A stretch of 28,739 nucleotides of DNA from HGM05232 sp964646495 (GTDB lineage: Bacteria > Bacteroidota > Bacteroidia > Bacteroidales > Muribaculaceae): the NCBI GenBank assembly GCA_964646495.1, contig CAZYEO010000009.1, forward strand, positions 1 to 28,739, given 5' to 3'. Positions 1 through 8,406 of the stretch are shown here, piece by piece. Each line of letters begins with the position of its first letter. Position 1 is the first letter of the stretch. The notes under the pieces were generated by a model, which saw nothing but the letters and a program-made list of their open reading frames with translations, was not told where the DNA came from and did no database searches. The position numbers and the translations under genes were made by a program.

Positions 1-197
1 AAATTAAATGTCAATTATTTACAATTTATTTTCATCACAAAGTGTCAAACTCCCGGTACTACTACATCCTGTTTCCGTTTCCAGTTTTTCTTGTCGTTGT
101 TAAATTCCATCAATTGATTATTATCTTGCAAAAATAATGAATTGTGTCAAATATATCATGCTTCACCATGGCAAAATATGATAAAATAAAACAGTCG

Positions 198-228
198 TTG
201 GCTATGCGGACAAAAAAGAGTAATTTAG
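198..228 (+). promoter_or_regulatory. Candidate ispE promoter
   Basis: A TTG at 198-200 is followed after 20 bases by TAATTTAG (221-228), which is one mismatch from the Bacteroidetes -7 consensus TAnnTTTG. The spacing fits the known 19-21 bp between -33 and -7. Transcription would begin some 10-15 bases before the ispE ATG. The rest of 1-247 shows no credible gene on either strand. Two minus-strand TAnnTTTG matches (129-136, 148-155) could serve a divergent gene lying left of the window, but both lack a properly spaced -33 element. Confidence 0.35.
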
Positions 229-247
229 CACAAAATTTATAATACGG

Positions 248-1069
248 ATGATACTATTTCCCAACGCAAAGATAAATTTAGGATTGAATATCGTGAGAAA
301 ACGTCCCGACGGTTATCATGATATTGAAACAGTGTTTTATCCCATTCCATTGTGTGATGTATTGGAAATGGTGGAGTCGCAGGATGATAACAGCACCCTT
401 ACCACTCATGGACGAGTGATTGATTGTGAGCCGGAACGAAATCTGGTGATGAAAGCATATCGTAAATTGTGTGGTATCTTTGAGGTGCCCCCAATGGATA
501 TATATCTTGAAAAGATAATCCCGGATGGGGCCGGATTGGGAGGGGGATCATCGGATGCATCAAGTGTGTTGATGATGATAAATGAAATGTGTAATTTGAA
601 TCAACCGAATGAAAAGCTTGCTCAGATAGCATCGGAACTTGGTGCTGATTGTCCGTTTTTTATATATAATAAGCCACTTCTTGCCACCGGTATCGGAAAT
701 GTATTTGAACCTATATGTGTGTCCTTGGCGGGGAAAACGCTGTTGCTTATAAAACCGGCGGTGCATGTACCCACAGCCTTGGCATATTCAAAGGTGACGC
801 CACGAGAAAGTAGCGTGTCGCTTCAAGAGGTACTCGCACAACCTATTTCGGAATGGAAAAACAGATTGAAGAATGATTTTGAAAATAGCGTATTTGCCGA
901 ATTTCCCTCGTTGCTACACATCAAAGAGCAGCTATATGAGGGTGGGGCGCAATATGCATCAATGTCGGGATCGGGTTCATCTTTATATGGCATTTTCGAT
1001 AGTGTCAATATGGCAGAGAGAATAAAAGAAAACTTCAAAGATTGTGAAACTTTTGTGATGAAACTCTGA
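248..1069 (+). CDS. ispE: 4-diphosphocytidyl-2-C-methyl-D-erythritol kinase
   Basis: This cytosolic GHMP-family kinase phosphorylates the 2-OH of CDP-methylerythritol using ATP, the fourth step of the MEP isoprenoid pathway. The N-terminus has the family's KINLGLNI block, with Lys8 as the expected catalytic lysine. The glycine-rich ATP loop PDGAGLGGGSSDAS lies at about residues 92-104, followed by the GADCPFF segment (Asp134). The C-terminal GHMP motif MSGSGSSLYGIF lies near residue 240. At 273 residues it is of normal length. The start is the first ATG before the conserved KINLGLNI segment; no Shine-Dalgarno is visible, as usual in Bacteroidetes. The heat-shock operon follows after 149 bp. 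IspD of the same pathway lies elsewhere in this window, at 26255-26947. Identification is secure. Confidence 0.96.
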   Translation: MILFPNAKINLGLNIVRKRPDGYHDIETVFYPIPLCDVLEMVESQDDNSTLTTHGRVIDCEPERNLVMKAYRKLCGIFEVPPMDIYLEKIIPDGAGLGGGSSDASSVLMMINEMCNLNQPNEKLAQIASELGADCPFFIYNKPLLATGIGNVFEPICVSLAGKTLLLIKPAVHVPTALAYSKVTPRESSVSLQEVLAQPISEWKNRLKNDFENSVFAEFPSLLHIKEQLYEGGAQYASMSGSGSSLYGIFDSVNMAERIKENFKDCETFVMKL

Positions 1070-1130
1070 ATGCTGACAGTATATGTGTTGAACGTTATGG
1101 GGCTTATATTGTTATGATTAGAGGTGTAAC

Positions 1131-1159
1131 TCCGGATTTTCCGGAACTATACCGGTATA
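1131..1159. repeat. Two adjacent palindromes upstream of grpE
   Basis: TCCGGATTTTCCGGA (1131-1145) is a perfect 6-3-6 inverted repeat. It is followed after two bases by the 12-bp palindrome TATACCGGTATA (1148-1159). Both lie between ispE and grpE, about 35-50 bp upstream of the TTTGGCA element. The first could form a short hairpin at the end of the ispE transcript but has no U-tract, so a protein-binding role is as likely. Function is unknown. Confidence 0.4.
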
Positions 1160-1180
1160 TTTTATAAGAGGTGAAAAAAG

Positions 1181-1198
1181 TTTGGCAACATTTTTGAT
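1181..1198 (+). promoter_or_regulatory. Candidate grpE-dnaJ promoter, sigma-54-like spacing
   Basis: The sequence reads TTTGGCAAC-ATTT-TTGAT, and grpE starts at 1219. It matches the spacing of the sigma-54 consensus TTGGCACG-N4-TTGCW, with GG and the -12 G ten bases apart, but has A for the normally conserved C at -12. TTTG could instead be a -33 box of the housekeeping sigma factor, with an AT-rich TATAATAA (1203-1210) as a poor -7. A similar element precedes groES at 9426. Confidence 0.35.
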
Positions 1199-1218
1199 AG
1201 AATATAATAACATACACT

Positions 1219-1839
1219 ATGAGTAAGAAAAATAATAAATTCAAAAAAATGAGCGATAAAAATAAAAATTCTCAGAAACCGATTGTAGAAGACCCTGAAA
1301 TAGAGGTGTCGGAAGTGGAAGAGGTGGAAGAATTGCAGGATGCGGAAGCGGAAGTAGAAATGGAAGTAACTGAAAATGAGAAGCTACAAGCTAAAATCAC
1401 GGAATTGGATGCTGCTCTTGCCAAAGAAAAAAAAGAATATTTATTTTTGATGGCAGAATTTGATAATTTCCGTAAACGCACTTTGAAGGAAAAAAGCGAA
1501 ATTTTGAAAAATGGAGCTGAAAGTGCAATGAAAAATTTACTTCCTGTAATAGATGATTTTGAGCGAGGAGTGCAAGCACTTGAAGAGAGTAATGATGCTG
1601 AAGCAATAAAAGAAGGATTGATATTGATATATAATAAATTTATAAAATATCTTGAGCAAAATGGTGTGAAACCCATAGCTACAGAGAATGCTACTTTCGA
1701 CACCGAATTGCATGAAGCTGTAACCACTTTCCCTGCAGCCGATGATTCCATGAAGGGGAAAATTATGGATACTATACAAAAAGGGTATACACTTAACGAT
1801 AAAATACTACGTCACGCAAAGGTGGTAGTGGGGCAATAA
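1219..1839 (+). CDS. grpE: GrpE nucleotide exchange factor for DnaK
   Basis: GrpE is the homodimeric cytosolic co-chaperone that releases ADP from DnaK. The first 60 or so residues are lysine-rich and then strongly acidic, with many Glu and Val residues, typical of Bacteroidetes GrpE tails. A coiled coil follows at about residues 60-100, containing the conserved FLMAEFDNFRKRT segment. The C-terminal half forms the beta domain, with NGVKPI, LHEAV and the terminal KVVVGQ stretch. At 206 residues it is of expected size. The gene is followed after 15 bp by dnaJ on the same strand, so the two are almost certainly co-transcribed. dnaK is not in the window. A second in-frame ATG 16 codons in is a possible alternative start. 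Confidence 0.96.
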   Translation: MSKKNNKFKKMSDKNKNSQKPIVEDPEIEVSEVEEVEELQDAEAEVEMEVTENEKLQAKITELDAALAKEKKEYLFLMAEFDNFRKRTLKEKSEILKNGAESAMKNLLPVIDDFERGVQALEESNDAEAIKEGLILIYNKFIKYLEQNGVKPIATENATFDTELHEAVTTFPAADDSMKGKIMDTIQKGYTLNDKILRHAKVVVGQ

Positions 1840-1854
1840 AAACAGATTCTTACA

Positions 1855-3003
1855 ATGGAAAAAAGAGACTACTACGAAGTATTAGGAGTTGCTAAAAACG
1901 CTACTGCCGATGAGCTGAAAAAAGCATATCGTAAAAAAGCACTACAATTTCACCCGGATAAAAATCCAGGTGATAAAGAGGCTGAAGAAAAATTTAAAGA
2001 AGCTGCTGAAGCTTATGATGTGCTTAGTGATGCCGATAAACGCGCAAGATACGACCAATTCGGACACAACATGGGCAACATGGGTGGAGCTGGCGGCGCC
2101 GGAGGATTTGGAGGATTTGGTGGAGGAATGTCAATGGATGATATTTTCTCTCATTTCGGCGATATATTCGGTGGCGGATTTGGCGGTGGCGGCACACGTT
2201 CACGTAAAAAAGTGAACAAGGGGTCTGACCTGCGTGTAAAAGTGAAAGTAACTCTCAAAGATATAGCGCACGGAGTAGAGAAGAAATTGAAAATTCCTCG
2301 CTATGTGGCATGTTCGCACTGTAAGGGTACTGGGGCAAAAGATGGCACCGCCTTTACTACATGTAATACTTGTCATGGCACAGGAACAGTGAATAGAGTG
2401 CAGCAAACTTTCCTCGGAGCAATGCAATCCTCAGCACCATGTCCTACTTGTCATGGAGAAGGAAAAATAATTCAGGAAAAATGTAGCTATTGTGGAGGTG
2501 AGGGTATCGAACGAAAAGAAGAAATAATATCCATAAATATTCCTGCCGGAGTATATGATGGCATGACTCTTTCTATGCGAGGCATGGGTAACGCAGCTCG
2601 TCATGGTGGTGAAAACGGTGACTTGCTTGTGGTTATCGAAGAGGAAAAAGATGCTGAGTTACTTCGAGACGAAAACGATTTGATATATAACTTAATGCTT
2701 GATATTCCTACGGCTATATTTGGAGGAAAAGTTGAAGTCCCAACAGTAGACGGACGTGCGCGTTTGACTATAGAGCCGGGAACACAACCGGGCAAAGTGC
2801 TAAGGTTGCGAGGTAAGGGATTGCCTTCACCCGACAGCTATGGAACCGGTGATTTATTGGTAAACGTAATGGTATATATCCCCGAAAATCTGTCAGCCGG
2901 AGAAAAGGGTGCTATCGAGAGTTTGCGCAATTCACCTAATATAATGCCGAGCGAAGCTGAGAAAAAACGTATATTTGGACGTTTAAGACATTTATTTGAT
3001 TAA
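1855..3003 (+). CDS. dnaJ: DnaJ, Hsp40 co-chaperone
   Basis: DnaJ delivers unfolded clients to DnaK and stimulates its ATPase. The J domain (residues 1-70) contains the invariant HPD motif in FHPDKNPGD. A Gly/Phe-rich linker (about 75-120) follows. The cysteine-rich zinc domain carries four CxxCxGxG repeats, CSHCKGTG, CNTCHGTG, CPTCHGEG and CSYCGGEG (about residues 153-225). The C-terminal substrate-binding and dimerisation domains complete a 382-residue protein of standard type I length. It is the second gene of the grpE-dnaJ operon and is followed by a strong hairpin at 3025-3084. No key residue is missing. Confidence 0.98.
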   Translation: MEKRDYYEVLGVAKNATADELKKAYRKKALQFHPDKNPGDKEAEEKFKEAAEAYDVLSDADKRARYDQFGHNMGNMGGAGGAGGFGGFGGGMSMDDIFSHFGDIFGGGFGGGGTRSRKKVNKGSDLRVKVKVTLKDIAHGVEKKLKIPRYVACSHCKGTGAKDGTAFTTCNTCHGTGTVNRVQQTFLGAMQSSAPCPTCHGEGKIIQEKCSYCGGEGIERKEEIISINIPAGVYDGMTLSMRGMGNAARHGGENGDLLVVIEEEKDAELLRDENDLIYNLMLDIPTAIFGGKVEVPTVDGRARLTIEPGTQPGKVLRLRGKGLPSPDSYGTGDLLVNVMVYIPENLSAGEKGAIESLRNSPNIMPSEAEKKRIFGRLRHLFD

Positions 3004-3024
3004 CGATTATTATAAAGTCAAATA

Positions 3025-3084
3025 ATAAGCCCCGAAAGTTAAGTGATGAAGCGAGATGCAATCATAAAAACTTTCGGGGCTTAT
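3025..3084. terminator. Long hairpin between convergent dnaJ and GT4 genes
   Basis: A 16-bp perfect inverted repeat, ATAAGCCCCGAAAGTT (3025-3040) with its complement at 3069-3084, encloses a 28-base loop. It sits between the dnaJ stop (3003) and the end of the opposing gene (3100). The G+C-rich core with flanking A/T fits a bidirectional terminator, although the following T-run on either strand is broken. Confidence 0.75.
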
Positions 3085-3099
3085 CTATTCTTTTAAATA

Positions 3100-4086
3100 T
3101 CAGGATTGAATGATATTTGTCTTATAACGGATATAAACATACGCACTACAAAGTGCAAATAATACACCGATTGAATATGATGGTTGCATTTCAGTAGGGA
3201 TAAGCAGCAATGCTGTGGAGATTACCAATTGCAACGAGGCATAGGCAATTGAAATACGGAATTGTGATATTTCCCATATCCGAGATAGGAGCTGGTAGAT
3301 ATGCAGATGATGTGCCTGAAGTATGTTTTGGCGTTTTATAAGCCTATATATTATGGTGCAAACACCATCTACTGCATACACCGAAACAAACATTATATAT
3401 GTGATATTTAAGGATTCAATGATGGAACTGAATAAAATAAATATGATCAACGCTCCCATTACTATTGATCCAATATCACCCGAAAAGCATAGTGGAATCG
3501 AACGGAAATTAAAAATTCCGAATATTACCAATGATAATAACAGAAAAATGATAAGTCCGTAAAACGTTTCAGATACAAATAACAGTGATAGTAACACTAC
3601 GGTAGAATATGCCATCAACATTCCTGTGATGCCATCCATGAAGTTGTAAATGTTTAAGAATCCTACAATTGCAATAAGAGCTGTGGTGCAGTAATACCAC
3701 GGAATATCGAAAAAATTCAACTGTAGTGCGATTAATGAAGCTCCGATGAATTGCACCAACATTCGCAGATAGGGTGATAAGTCATAAATATCATCGAGAA
3801 AGCTGATTATTGCAAGTAATGTAATACCCCCAAATGCCCATCCCAAAATGTTGAAATTGGGAGGAAGTAGGTTACACCAGCAAAATATCTGATAAACGAG
3901 CGTTGTAAAATAGAATACGGAACCACCACCGGTAACTACCGGATATGAGTGTGCAGACCGTGAAGTGACTTTTGCTGTGAGATTATAGTTGCGTGCTATG
4001 CGAAGATATAAAACTTCCCAACCGAGCATAATCAAAAGCAACAATACTACGACGAGAATAGTAATAGTTATAACGAGGGTGTGCAT
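3100..4086 (-). CDS. WecA/MraY-type polyprenyl-phosphate sugar-1-phosphate transferase (GT4)
   Basis: A polytopic inner-membrane enzyme of the MraY/WecA family. These transfer a UDP-activated amino-sugar phosphate to undecaprenyl phosphate to begin a surface polysaccharide or O-antigen unit. Visible family motifs are DD at residues 98-99 with Asp102 (Mg binding), NIYNFMDG (145-152), SGD (202-204) and the C-terminal HHLH (259-262). Nearly the whole 328-residue chain is hydrophobic, consistent with about ten membrane segments. It is the last gene of a minus-strand run, 14 bp after fcl. Its neighbours gmd and fcl suggest a fucose-containing glycan started by this enzyme. The exact sugar cannot be read from sequence; UDP-GlcNAc is the usual substrate. 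It is not MraY of the peptidoglycan cluster, judging by context. Confidence 0.87.
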   Translation of the reverse strand: MHTLVITITILVVVLLLLIMLGWEVLYLRIARNYNLTAKVTSRSAHSYPVVTGGGSVFYFTTLVYQIFCWCNLLPPNFNILGWAFGGITLLAIISFLDDIYDLSPYLRMLVQFIGASLIALQLNFFDIPWYYCTTALIAIVGFLNIYNFMDGITGMLMAYSTVVLLSLLFVSETFYGLIIFLLLSLVIFGIFNFRSIPLCFSGDIGSIVMGALIIFILFSSIIESLNITYIMFVSVYAVDGVCTIIYRLIKRQNILQAHHLHIYQLLSRIWEISQFRISIAYASLQLVISTALLLIPTEMQPSYSIGVLFALCSAYVYIRYKTNIIQS

Positions 4087-4100
4087 AGCATATATAGAAT

Positions 4101-5171
4101 CTAATTATTAAGATACCACGAATATAGTGTAGAAACCCCTTCTGTAATTTCCATTTTATGTTTCCAGCCCAATGAGTGAAGTTTACTCACATCAGTGAGC
4201 TTGCGCATAGTTCCATCAGGTTTGGAGCTATCCCAGTTTATTTTACCATTATATCCGATTACCGACCTAATGAGCTCGGCAAGCTCAGCAATAGTTATTT
4301 CTTTTCCACTCCCTATATTAATATGGCAGTTTCTTACCTCAGAATTACTACCTCGTAGATGATCAAAGTCAATATTTTCGAGTACATAGACCGAAGCATC
4401 TGCCATATCTTCACTCCATAAAAATTCACGTATAGGCTGTCCACTTCCCCATAAATTCAGGCAATTGTCGTATATTCCATATTTATTGAGAATCGCTACG
4501 ATTTCTGATTCTGAGGCATTTCCATCGATACCCTCAATCGGTCGTCTATTGAAATCTTTATAGATTGCATCCCATTTAGTTTCCATTATCATTTTAGCAA
4601 GATATATCTTGCGTATCATTGCCGGCAACACATGACTCGTTTCAAGATTGAAATTATCGTTTGGACCGTAGAGATTTGTAGGCATTACAGCAATATAATT
4701 GGTCCCATATTGCAAATTGAAACTTTCACACATTTTCAATCCTGCAATTTTTGCTATTGCATAAGGCTCATTGGTATATTCCAATGGCGAGGTCAATAGT
4801 GCATCCTCGGTAATAGGTTGTTTTGCATCACGTGGATATATACATGTACTCCCGAGAAACAGAAGTTTTTTTACATTGTGCCTGAAACTCTCTCCTATTA
4901 CATTTTGTTGAATTTGAAGATTCTGATATATAAAGTCGGCACGATACACGCTGTTTGCCATTATACCACCTACATGAGCAGCCGCCAGAATAACATATTC
5001 GGGGCGTTCACTATCGAAAAAATCGCGTACAGCCACGCCATCAAGAAGATCGAGCTCCGAATGGGACCGACCTATAAGATTGGTGTAGCCTTTGGATTGG
5101 AGATTATTCCATATTGCCGAGCCAACCAATCCACGATGCCCGGCAATATATATTTTGGCTTCTTTTTCCAT
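4101..5171 (-). CDS. fcl: GDP-L-fucose synthase
   Basis: A bifunctional 3,5-epimerase/4-reductase that converts GDP-4-keto-6-deoxy-D-mannose to GDP-L-fucose with NADPH, in the cytosol. This extended short-chain dehydrogenase has the Rossmann motif GHRGLVG (residues 11-17). Its catalytic set is Ser108 in GSTCIYP, Tyr137 and Lys141 in a YxxxK motif, followed by the MPTNLYGPNDNF segment. The 356 residues slightly exceed the roughly 320 of E. coli Fcl because of an insertion near residues 205-235, a form I recall as common in Bacteroidetes. The start lies 4 bp after the gmd stop, indicating translational coupling. Also called wcaG. Confidence 0.95.
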   Translation of the reverse strand: MEKEAKIYIAGHRGLVGSAIWNNLQSKGYTNLIGRSHSELDLLDGVAVRDFFDSERPEYVILAAAHVGGIMANSVYRADFIYQNLQIQQNVIGESFRHNVKKLLFLGSTCIYPRDAKQPITEDALLTSPLEYTNEPYAIAKIAGLKMCESFNLQYGTNYIAVMPTNLYGPNDNFNLETSHVLPAMIRKIYLAKMIMETKWDAIYKDFNRRPIEGIDGNASESEIVAILNKYGIYDNCLNLWGSGQPIREFLWSEDMADASVYVLENIDFDHLRGSNSEVRNCHINIGSGKEITIAELAELIRSVIGYNGKINWDSSKPDGTMRKLTDVSKLHSLGWKHKMEITEGVSTLYSWYLNN

Positions 5172-5175
5172 TAAA

Positions 5176-6252
5176 TCAATGCTTTTCTACTCCAATCATT
5201 TTCATATCATGATCTACCATTATTGAAATGAGATCATTGAAACTTGTTTTGCGCGGATTCCAACCTAAATTTTCTTTGGCTTTTCGTGGATCTCCGAGCA
5301 ATTGTTCTACTTCGGCAGGACGGAAGAATTTTTGATCAACCTCTACAAGAACTTTTCCGGTAGCAGTGTCAATCCCTTTTTCATCCATGTCTTTCCCTTC
5401 CCAGCGGAGGGTAATTCCGGCACGTTTAAAAGCAAGCTCAGTAAATTCTCTCACGGTATGATATTCACCGGTGGCAATAACATAATCTTCCGGTTTCTCT
5501 TGTTGCATGATGAGCCACATACATTCCACATAATCTTTGGCGTAACCCCAATCACGTAGGGCATTGAGATTGCCAAGGTAAAGTTTGTCCTGCAATCCGT
5601 GGGCAATTCTTGCGGCAGCAAGAGTGATTTTGCGAGTTACAAATGTTTCTCCTCGGCGTTCACTCTCATGATTGAATAAAATACCGTTCACGGCATACAT
5701 TCCATAGCTTTCCCGATAATTTTTTGTAATCCAGAATCCATATATTTTAGCGCAAGCGTATGGGCTTCGAGGATAAAATGGTGTATTTTCATTTTGTGGA
5801 ACCTCTTGTACTTTTCCGTAAAGTTCGGAAGTGCTTGCTTGATAAATGCGGCATTTTTGTTCCATGCGCAATATTCTCACAGCTTCAAGAAGGCGAAGAG
5901 TTCCTACAGCATCTGTTTCTGCTGTGTATTCCGGAACATCAAACGATACTTTTACGTGGCTTTGTGCTGCGAGATTGTATATCTCATCGGGTTGTACCTC
6001 TTGAATAATTCTAATTAAAGAGCTTGAATCTGTCATGTCGCCATAATGCAGATTTACAAGACGCTTACGCTTCATGTCGCGCACCCATTCATCGAAATAT
6101 AAGTGTTCTATGCGTGCAGTGTTGAATGAGCTGCTACGGCGTATAATACCATGCACATCGTATCCCTTTTCGAGGAGAAATTCAGCCAAAAACGAGCCGT
6201 CTTGACCTGTGATACCTGTAATGAGTGCTACTTTATTTTTGTTTTGGTTCAT
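5176..6252 (-). CDS. gmd: GDP-mannose 4,6-dehydratase
   Basis: Catalyses GDP-D-mannose to GDP-4-keto-6-deoxy-D-mannose with bound NADP+, the committed step to GDP-L-fucose. The extended SDR fold shows GITGQDG at residues 13-19, the catalytic Thr141/Ser142/Glu143 in STSELYG, and Tyr165/Lys169 in YACAK. The family signature FNHESERRGETFVTRK is intact. Length (358) is normal. It directly precedes fcl with a 4-bp gap; rpe lies 57 bp upstream on the same strand. I see no clear TAnnTTTG promoter in that gap, so transcription may come through from rpe. Confidence 0.97.
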   Translation of the reverse strand: MNQNKNKVALITGITGQDGSFLAEFLLEKGYDVHGIIRRSSSFNTARIEHLYFDEWVRDMKRKRLVNLHYGDMTDSSSLIRIIQEVQPDEIYNLAAQSHVKVSFDVPEYTAETDAVGTLRLLEAVRILRMEQKCRIYQASTSELYGKVQEVPQNENTPFYPRSPYACAKIYGFWITKNYRESYGMYAVNGILFNHESERRGETFVTRKITLAAARIAHGLQDKLYLGNLNALRDWGYAKDYVECMWLIMQQEKPEDYVIATGEYHTVREFTELAFKRAGITLRWEGKDMDEKGIDTATGKVLVEVDQKFFRPAEVEQLLGDPRKAKENLGWNPRKTSFNDLISIMVDHDMKMIGVEKH

Positions 6253-6309
6253 TTTGGAATATTTTCAAGAACAATATTTACCGTAAATATAATAAAAAAG
6301 GAGGGATAA

Positions 6310-6954
6310 TTATAATCTATGCATTTGTGCTATTGTATCAATAGGGTCGGGAGTATTAAAAATGGCATTACCAGCCACAAGTATATCAGCTCCGGCATCT
6401 CTAAGCATTTTTCCTGTTTCGAGATTTACGCCACCATCAACTTCAATTAATGCGTGTGATCCTGTTTCTTCGATAAGAGCACGAAGTTCGCGGATTTTAT
6501 TGAGAGAATTAGGAATAAATTTCTGCCCTCCGAACCCAGGATTTACCGACATTATCAGCACTAAATCCACTTGGGCAATAATATCGCGAAGCATACATAC
6601 CGGGGTGGCAGGATTAAGTGTTACTCCGGCTTTCATCCCAGCCTCTTTGATCTGTTGAATAACACGATCGAGATGTATGCAAGCCTCATAATGTACATTC
6701 ATAATTTCGGCTCCGCAATCTTTCACTTGTTGAATGAACTTCTGGGGTTCTACTATCATCAGATGCACATCGAGAGGTTTCTTTGAGACTTTTTGAACTG
6801 CCTTTATGACCGGAAATCCAAATGAAATGTTAGGTACGAATACACCATCCATCACATCAAGATGGAGGAAATCAGCTTCACTATTGTTTATCATCTCAAT
6901 ATCATGATTGAGATTGCCGAAATCGGCAGAAAGTAGAGAGGGTGAAATTAACAT
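6310..6954 (-). CDS. rpe: Ribulose-phosphate 3-epimerase
   Basis: A TIM-barrel enzyme that interconverts D-ribulose 5-phosphate and D-xylulose 5-phosphate in the pentose phosphate pathway, using a divalent metal. Conserved blocks are SPSLLSADF at the N-terminus, HLDVMDGVFVPNISFG (residues 31-46), DVHLMI, the phosphate-binding VNPGFGGQKF and EVDGGVN, and AGNAIF near the end. The 214 residues equal the usual family length. It lies 5 bp downstream of the DedA gene and upstream of gmd. The position in a sugar-nucleotide run looks incidental rather than pathway-specific. Confidence 0.96.
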   Translation of the reverse strand: MLISPSLLSADFGNLNHDIEMINNSEADFLHLDVMDGVFVPNISFGFPVIKAVQKVSKKPLDVHLMIVEPQKFIQQVKDCGAEIMNVHYEACIHLDRVIQQIKEAGMKAGVTLNPATPVCMLRDIIAQVDLVLIMSVNPGFGGQKFIPNSLNKIRELRALIEETGSHALIEVDGGVNLETGKMLRDAGADILVAGNAIFNTPDPIDTIAQMHRL

Positions 6955-6959
6955 AACTA

Positions 6960-7616
6960 TTATTTAAAGGATGGTTTCTTAACGTCCGGTTTCTTCTTTA
7001 ATAAATTGTAGATAATAAATATTACCACAATACCCCCAAATATATATCCTGCCATCGTGAGATATTTATTGTAATATTCTACTTTATCGAATAATTCATT
7101 TTCGGGTACAAAAAGGCTTAACCAATATCCCAAGGCAGCTAATACACCATTCCATATTCCTGCTCCGAGAGAGGTGAAAAGCACGAATTTACCAAAATTC
7201 ATCTTAGCCAATCCAGCAGGAATGGATATAAGTTGGCGTACAGCCGGGATTAATCGCCCGATAAATGTGGAGATGGCTCCATGTTCATCAAAATATTTCT
7301 CGGCTTTAAGTACTTTAGCTTCATTAATAAGGCATATATGACCAAAACGACTGTTGGCAAATCGATATACTATAGGTCGTCCTACCCACATTGCCAAATA
7401 ATAATTGATTATAGCTCCAATTAATGCACCGAGTGTGGCAAAAAACACTACAAGATAGATATTTAATTGATTATTGTGCATGGCAAAATAAGCAGCCGGT
7501 GGCACTACTATTTCAGAAGGGAAGGGGATAAAAGAACTTTCGATCGCCATTAAAAGAGTAATGGTGCCGTAATTAAGATTTTCTTGGAACCATTGAAAGA
7601 TTGTAAGTATATCCAT
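6960..7616 (-). CDS. DedA-family (SNARE-associated/VTT) membrane protein
   Basis: An integral inner-membrane protein of the DedA superfamily. Members are implicated in membrane homeostasis and, for some, in flipping undecaprenyl phosphate or phospholipids. Family marks are ESSFIPFPSEIV (about residues 26-37), the G-x-x-x-G-rich second segment, and FIGRLIPAVRQLISIPAGLAKM (about 118-139), which carries the conserved arginines and prolines. Four to five hydrophobic segments and a basic C-terminal tail (KKKPDVKKPSFK) are visible. The first ATG gives the usual N-terminus. It lies 49 bp after the UDG-like gene and 5 bp before rpe. A role in carrier-lipid recycling would suit the polyprenyl-linked GT4 in the same run, but that is inference. 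Confidence 0.88.
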   Translation of the reverse strand: MDILTIFQWFQENLNYGTITLLMAIESSFIPFPSEIVVPPAAYFAMHNNQLNIYLVVFFATLGALIGAIINYYLAMWVGRPIVYRFANSRFGHICLINEAKVLKAEKYFDEHGAISTFIGRLIPAVRQLISIPAGLAKMNFGKFVLFTSLGAGIWNGVLAALGYWLSLFVPENELFDKVEYYNKYLTMAGYIFGGIVVIFIIYNLLKKKPDVKKPSFK

Positions 7617-7665
7617 ATTGTAGTACGTGCGTTATTTATATCATTAATTTATATATGGTGCAAAA

Positions 7666-8268
7666 TTAGGCATTCTTTTGGAATAATTCATAACCGAGTT
7701 CACTAAACATCTTACCATATACCTGAGATTTCTTGTCAATTGATAGGGGGTAGGCTCTTGATGTGGATGGAAGGCGATAGTGCAGAAATTTTCGCCCCAT
7801 ATAATTGATTTCTATCGATTCTCCTACCTTTGGAGCTTCCGTATCGGTAATCATTGCTATTACACCCGCAGCTTTTTCTCCGGTTGTAGCTATTGCTTTT
7901 AAATCGGGAATCGCCGAAATCATGGATTCTAAATCTACAGGTTTGACTATGTCAAGAAACTTGTCGGCAGCGTTATCTTTGAGCCTCACTACTTTAGCTC
8001 CTGTATCATGAAGTGCAATACGTTTATCGCAAAGAAACTGCTTTAGCTCATTGAGATAGAATGTTTTATGTTCGCGGTCGCAAAATTGCTCTTTATTTCC
8101 ATAGAATAAAATACCCATTATGCGCCACATATCGTTTATCCAATTGGGATAATAGAAATCCATCGACCATCTGTCGGGTTTTGGGGGAAATGTCCCCATG
8201 AAAAGAATTTCTGCATCTTTAGGTATAAAGGGGGGAAAGGGATGACTCTCCGTAGATTGTTTGCTCAT
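7666..8268 (-). CDS. Uracil-DNA glycosylase superfamily protein
   Basis: A 200-residue protein with the features of the MUG-like branch of the uracil-DNA glycosylase fold. It has an N-terminal FMGTFPP (23-29) where the family has its first active-site loop. Near the C-terminus is LPSTSRAYP (166-174), matching the LPSTS-type DNA-intercalation loop. A DTGAKVVR segment lies in the middle (88-95). The expected role is removal of a damaged or mismatched base such as U or T opposite G, but substrate and activity cannot be read from sequence. It heads the minus-strand run that includes dedA, rpe, gmd, fcl and GT4, and is divergent from the polysaccharide export gene. Confidence 0.75.
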   Translation of the reverse strand: MSKQSTESHPFPPFIPKDAEILFMGTFPPKPDRWSMDFYYPNWINDMWRIMGILFYGNKEQFCDREHKTFYLNELKQFLCDKRIALHDTGAKVVRLKDNAADKFLDIVKPVDLESMISAIPDLKAIATTGEKAAGVIAMITDTEAPKVGESIEINYMGRKFLHYRLPSTSRAYPLSIDKKSQVYGKMFSELGYELFQKNA

Positions 8269-8310
8269 TTATTTATAATGGTTGAAAACTAAATGTGTAA
8301 ATGCAAGATA

Positions 8311-8318
8311 CAAATATA
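8311..8318 (-). promoter_or_regulatory. Candidate -7 box for the UDG-to-GT4 run
   Basis: The minus strand reads TATATTTG, an exact TAnnTTTG match, about 43 bases before the UDG-like start. The expected -33 TTTG is not clear at 19-21 bp upstream, so this is a one-element prediction. Confidence 0.35.
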
Positions 8319-8374
8319 CATATTGGAATTGAAAAATAGTGTTATAATGTTCTCTATAATATTAATATTATTTG

Positions 8375-8383
8375 TACTTTTGC
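8375..8383 (+). promoter_or_regulatory. Candidate -7 box for the polysaccharide export gene
   Basis: TACTTTTGC is a perfect TAnnTTTGC match 23 bases before the ATG at 8407, predicting a leader of under 20 bases. The region 19-21 bp upstream lacks a good TTTG. Together with the minus-strand box at 8311 it forms a divergent promoter region of 138 bp. Confidence 0.5.
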
Positions 8384-8406
8384 ACATTATTAAAACTATA
8401 ATATAA

